Shown piece after piece: positions 60,199 through 64,000 of a stretch of DNA of 64,000 nucleotides. The translations under genes were made by a program, and so were the position numbers. Within the stretch, counting starts at the first letter, position 1, and each line of letters opens with the position of its first letter. This DNA comes from Diogma glabrata (lineage: Eukaryota; Arthropoda; Insecta; Diptera; Cylindrotomidae): assembly GCA_963693315.1 (NCBI GenBank), contig OY856187.1, forward strand, positions 389,002,885 through 389,066,884. Direction: 5' to 3'. The notes beneath the pieces were generated by a model. It made no database searches, had not been told where the DNA came from, and saw only the letters and a list, made by a program, of their open reading frames with translations.

Positions 60199-62628
60199 AT
60201 GTCATCTGACAATACTACTATCAATAATGACAAACAACAAACTTTTGAAACAACGACTACAATAAATTTTATTGAAATTGAAAACTGCCCAAATAACGTA
60301 TCAACACCTGCTTTGGAAAATAACGTCTCATATGATTTAAATAACTTCACATTTCCTTATGATATAACATCCAACTCTACTGATTTGACATATGAATTAT
60401 CGTTTGAAGCGGAAGAATTGGAATTTTTTAATTTACTGGAGAAATGGGATTTGCAATTTTCAATCTAAAAAATTTAAGGGTAATTAGCTACATACAGTTT
60501 GTACAAATAATTTTGTTTTATAATATGAGTATATTTTATTTAATATCAATAGCCATGAAGATAAATAGTTTAAAACACTTGCAATTAATCAGATATTCCC
60601 ATATGGATGACTTATTCGAAAAGAACGAGTATGACGATCGAATCTTATTTAAGCATAAATTGTTTGCATGGCAAAGATCATGCAACTTTTTTGTAGAACC
60701 GTTTAGTTCAAATGATAATCGACCGGAAAATGCAAAAGAAATATCACCACAACAGCCTGAATGCTCAAATAATCAATCAGTTGAAACTAATGTAAAGGTA
60801 AAATAGTACTTAAACATTTAACTACAAATGTTTGTATAATTGTGTTCATTTTCTAGACTGTTGAAGACATTTTAAAAAGAAACGAGGTTGCCAGATCAAT
60901 TATTTTAAAATTTAAAGTTGAGGGTAAGCTAGACAACCACTCCCGCACTACATTAGTACATCAGATCGTAGATTATTATTATAATCATGAAAATCTGCAT
61001 GTTGGAATTGGCAGATGCAGATCTATTACCAGTGAAATAATTTCATTGTTTCCATCAGAGTCACATGTAAACAAAATGACATTGTACACTTAAAAATAAA
61101 AAAAAAATTAACAAAAGTTTAATAAATATACAACACATAAAGTTTTTTGATAAATCTACAATTTTTATTTAAAAATTCAAAAATATTATGTTAGTCAAAT
61201 AGATTTTCTGTAATTTTCTTGATTTTCTTTTTAAATTTACAATACTTTAACTTACAAATGTGAACTTACAAATATTTTTTTGCTTGTATATTTATAAAAA
61301 ATTTGTATAATTTACTTCTTTTTTAGTATAGATTTAATTAAATTTCCTATTTGTAAACAAATTTATTACAGGGTACATATTTTATGTCAAGGGGACATTT
61401 GCCAGCCAAAGGAAAGTTGTATGACCGTTTCCAGAACCAAAAAAAAAAACGCTAAACTGACAAAAAAAACAAAATTATGTGTGACAGAATCAGGTGAAAA
61501 TTAAAAAAATCTAATAAAAACTTTATATAATGAATAAATTTATTCGTTTCTATCAATTGTTGGTCAGTGATGTAAAGAGTGCTATTCTTAGAGGTAAAGG
61601 TTTGTCCTCAACTGATATAAGTATGGAAAAATACGCATTCTTAAAAACTAAACTAAGGCATATGCGGACTCCTTGGGATGAAGTAATTAATATATGGAAA
61701 GAGACGGCATGCAAAAGAATCGAGGAAATTGTTACGAGTAGAGATTCAAATATGACTACCATTTTCGAAGAATGGCCATTATTTAAATATTTTCAAGCTC
61801 CAGAACTGGTAAATTACAACATTTTCAAGAATCACAATTGATTTGAGATTTTTCTGATGAAACCAATTGTGGATATTTGTTATTGCAGATAACCTACGAT
61901 TTCTTAAAGAGATATCCGGCACATTGTAGTATATATGAGAAGTGGGAGCAGTTCCTTAAAGTTGAAAAACATTTCAAACTAAATTTAAAAGAGCCTAGAA
62001 ATAAAGCCTTATTTTAAAGAGTCCAAAAGTCAAAACAGGAACTAACAATAGGTAACATATTTTGTAACCTTAATTTTTATTTGTTTTAATTTATCATAAT
62101 AATAACCACTCACTTAATGTTTGTTTTTCAAATTTAGATACATACAATTTACAAATGATATATCTCCTACCAGCTATTATGCCTCCAGCCCTTCAAAAAA
62201 TGAATCAAAAAGTGATCTACAAAAAACCTACTATTTCTGATTCACAGACCAATTTTATAATAAAGGCAGAAGATAGTTCTGATTTAACAAAAAAATTGGA
62301 CTTGATACGTAAAGACAGCAAATTGAAAAAGCAAAAAGTGCAACCACTACTAGGTGTCATTGGAGATGATTTAGACTTCCACCAATTTTTCGTAATTTTG
62401 GACAATCATAAATTTAAGTTTGGAAGTTTTTTAGAGGCTCTCGATATGTGCTTCAAAATCTTTCACGTTTTCGATCTGGAATACCCTAAAGCTGCTTATA
62501 ATCCGTGGATGTTCATTCAAATGTTTTTTTATAATATTGCAACAAAATATGATGATCATATTCCAGCAGTACCTACTGACTTTATGCCAAGATCTAAAAG
62601 AGTCAGCGTAATATCATTTATAATGTAA
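60199..62628 (+). pseudogene. second CACTA-element protein, multi-exon, frameshifted
   Basis: Pieces in order: 60199-60480 (Thr/Asn-rich start, then 'FFNLLEKWDL', a frameshift near 60455, donor GTAATT), about 60552-60800 ('KINSLKHLQLIRYSHMDDLF', 'ILFKHKLFAWQRS', completing a SAM-like fold), 60857-61067 ('VEGKLDNHSRTTLVHQIVDY', 'RSITSEIISLFPSES'), 61373-61495 ('HLPAKGKLYDRFQNQKKKR', a frameshift in an 11-A run), 61530-61809 ('LRHMRTPWDEVINIWKE', 'FEEWPLFKYFQAPEL'), 61890-62018 and 62155-62628 ('MIYLLPAIMPPAL', 'QPLLGVIGDDLDFHQFFVIL', 'ALDMCFKIFHVFDLEYPKAA'). This block order matches an uncharacterised protein that accompanies Tnp2-like transposases in fish and invertebrates. Exact exon borders are partly guesses. 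Confidence 0.68.
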
Positions 62629-63461
62629 TATATATATTAAACAGTAATAATTTAAACTCAATATTTCAATATAATTTTAAAATTTTATTATAATTATATA
62701 ATGTATATATTTTTTAAATATAAATTTGTAATAAATGAATTAAATAACAAATAGTTTTTGGTTTTTTTATTTTCAAAAGTTCACAAAACAAATTTTTTTT
62801 AAATTGACAAAAAGGATTGGTTGTATTTCAATGGTTTACTATCACGAGCGGTTCTCCTATTAAAGCTAGGGGTAGTTTTAAAAATTACGGCTTTCATATA
62901 TGTTCAATTTAATATATCTCAAGAACTAATTGAAATTTGTATTTTGTTTTAAAGGTAAAAGTGAGTCCTGTCCAAAACAAAAATTAAAACTTACAATTTT
63001 TTATAATTTATTATTAGAAAATAATAAGGGATGTTGATATATTCTTTTATTGTTATTTGTTCATACAAACTTGAGTCAACTGAAGTTATATCTTTGTTTT
63101 TCTACATAATTTTTAAAAATGATCAAAATTCAACATTTTGGTATTATGTAGAAAAATAATGAAGTTTTATAATTGTGGAGAAATCAGGTATATCAAACTG
63201 TCGAACTCTTATTATTTTATGATTTCTTTATAAAAATTACCAAAATTTGTTATTTTGACCTCAGAAAAACCTCACATTTACTTTTAAGACAAATAAACAT
63301 TTTTAAAATCCTTCAAGTAGTTCATTAAATACATAAATTTGAACAAACATGAAATCCGTAGTTTTTAAAAATATCCCTAGTATGTATATATAAACCTATA
63401 AAGGAAAAACAGCTCGCGGTAAAAAAATTGTTAGTCTAAGAAATGTGTTTTTTTTCTTCCA
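62629..63461. other. 3' flank of the CACTA-like genes
   Basis: AATAAA-type signals near 62730 could end the last transcript. Otherwise A/T-rich without genes; no CAGTG right terminus was found here. Confidence 0.4.
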
Positions 63462-64000
63462 CTGCAAAAAACTTTAATCAAATCAAAGAATGTGTGGCAA
63501 AACGATGTAACGAATTGTCTGATTTTGACCAATGTCGCAATGTTTACTTAACTAAGACGTAGTTTAACATATGGTTGAAATCAACTATTACGCAAAGTTG
63601 AAGAATGGTTAGTTTAAACAGGCAACTTCGTTAAAAATGACCTTTGTGAATAGTTGTTTCATAATTTTCAAAAGTTACCTTAACCCATACAAGGTTGTAC
63701 AACTGGTCCAGTAATGGTCCATTACTGGCCGCCAGTAATGCAGCAATGGGCGAGTACTGGCAACCACGACTGGGCCATTAACATAATTTTACTGGATGAT
63801 AACTTCGGACAATTAATGGTTGCCATTCTTGGGCCAAATGCTGGCAACCATGACTGAGCCGTTAAAAAAATATACATTATTATCAATAGTTAAATTTAAA
63901 TAAATTAAATACAAACTAATTTAAAATAAAATAAAAATGACGGAAAAAATTCAAAACTCCCCATACAACTGGTTCAGTTGCAGGAATGGCTGAGTAATGG
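63462..64000 (+). repeat. CACTG start and subterminal repeat region
   Basis: CACTGCAAAAAACTTTAATC at 63462 resembles a CACTA-type left terminus. It is followed by GCAAAGTTGAAG and AATGACCTTTGTG (compare AAAGTTGACCTTTG at 56003), then a GC-richer block with the palindrome CCAGTAATGG-T-CCATTACTGG (63708-63728) and three variants of TGGCAACCACGACTGGGCC (63758, 63818, 63842). It is either the end region of the 57-62 kb element or the start of another; it runs off the window. Confidence 0.45.

Overview
This window looks like transposon-dense intergenic or heterochromatin-like DNA from an insect or another arthropod. The evidence is strong A+T bias, very short GT-AG introns (54-80 nt), a DUF4806-type gene, and a mix of mobile elements typical of insects. 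No rRNA and no recognisable single-copy host gene is present, apart from one possible first coding exon near 46.3 kb. Bacterial features (operons, Shine-Dalgarno sites, CRISPR) are absent.

Layout. 0-4 kb: a spliced DUF4806 gene (+) lies tail to tail with a decayed Tnp2-like transposase gene (-), possibly two genes of one element. 4.4 kb: tRNA-like pol III boxes. 5-43.5 kb: eight copies of one interspersed repeat (the 'TACTTCGG element'), whose termini (11-bp inverted repeat, 3' hairpin, T-T insertion) suggest a non-autonomous Helentron/HINE. One copy has its empty site elsewhere in the window. 8.7-9.4 and 20.7-21.65 kb: a long direct repeat. 9.5-10.8 kb: a (TA)n tract and a broken Crypton-like tyrosine recombinase. 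12.5 kb: a MITE with TTA target duplication. 15-16.6, 17.8-18.5, 23.9-24.5 and 48.8-49.3 kb: four 5'-truncated LINE fragments. 27.2-28.5 and 52.9-54.9 kb: two composite repeats with the same head, unrelated internal minisatellites and the same 430-bp foldback tail. 33.6-44.8 kb: an inverted pair of 1-kb arms coding for an unnamed transposon-associated protein, enclosing two TACTTCGG copies and a young BEL/Pao retrotransposon (36213-42273, two 173-bp LTRs differing at 3 sites, 5-bp target duplication) with a scrambled pol.

50.2-51.5 kb: a non-autonomous CACCG...CGGTG element. 55.9-64 kb: a CACTA-like transposon region with three + strand genes: an intact 107-aa SAM-domain protein, a C2H2-finger transposase broken by frameshifts, and a multi-exon second protein that also carries a SAM-like segment. 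Its right terminus was not found.

How the parts relate: most sequence is mobile DNA in several nested layers. The relative ages can be read from what interrupts what: BEL inside TACTTCGG copy H; copy E inside the 8.7-kb repeat; a Helitron-like element inside a palindromic element. Many coding breaks are single-base shifts in A/T runs, so either real decay or homopolymer errors in the assembly could explain them.
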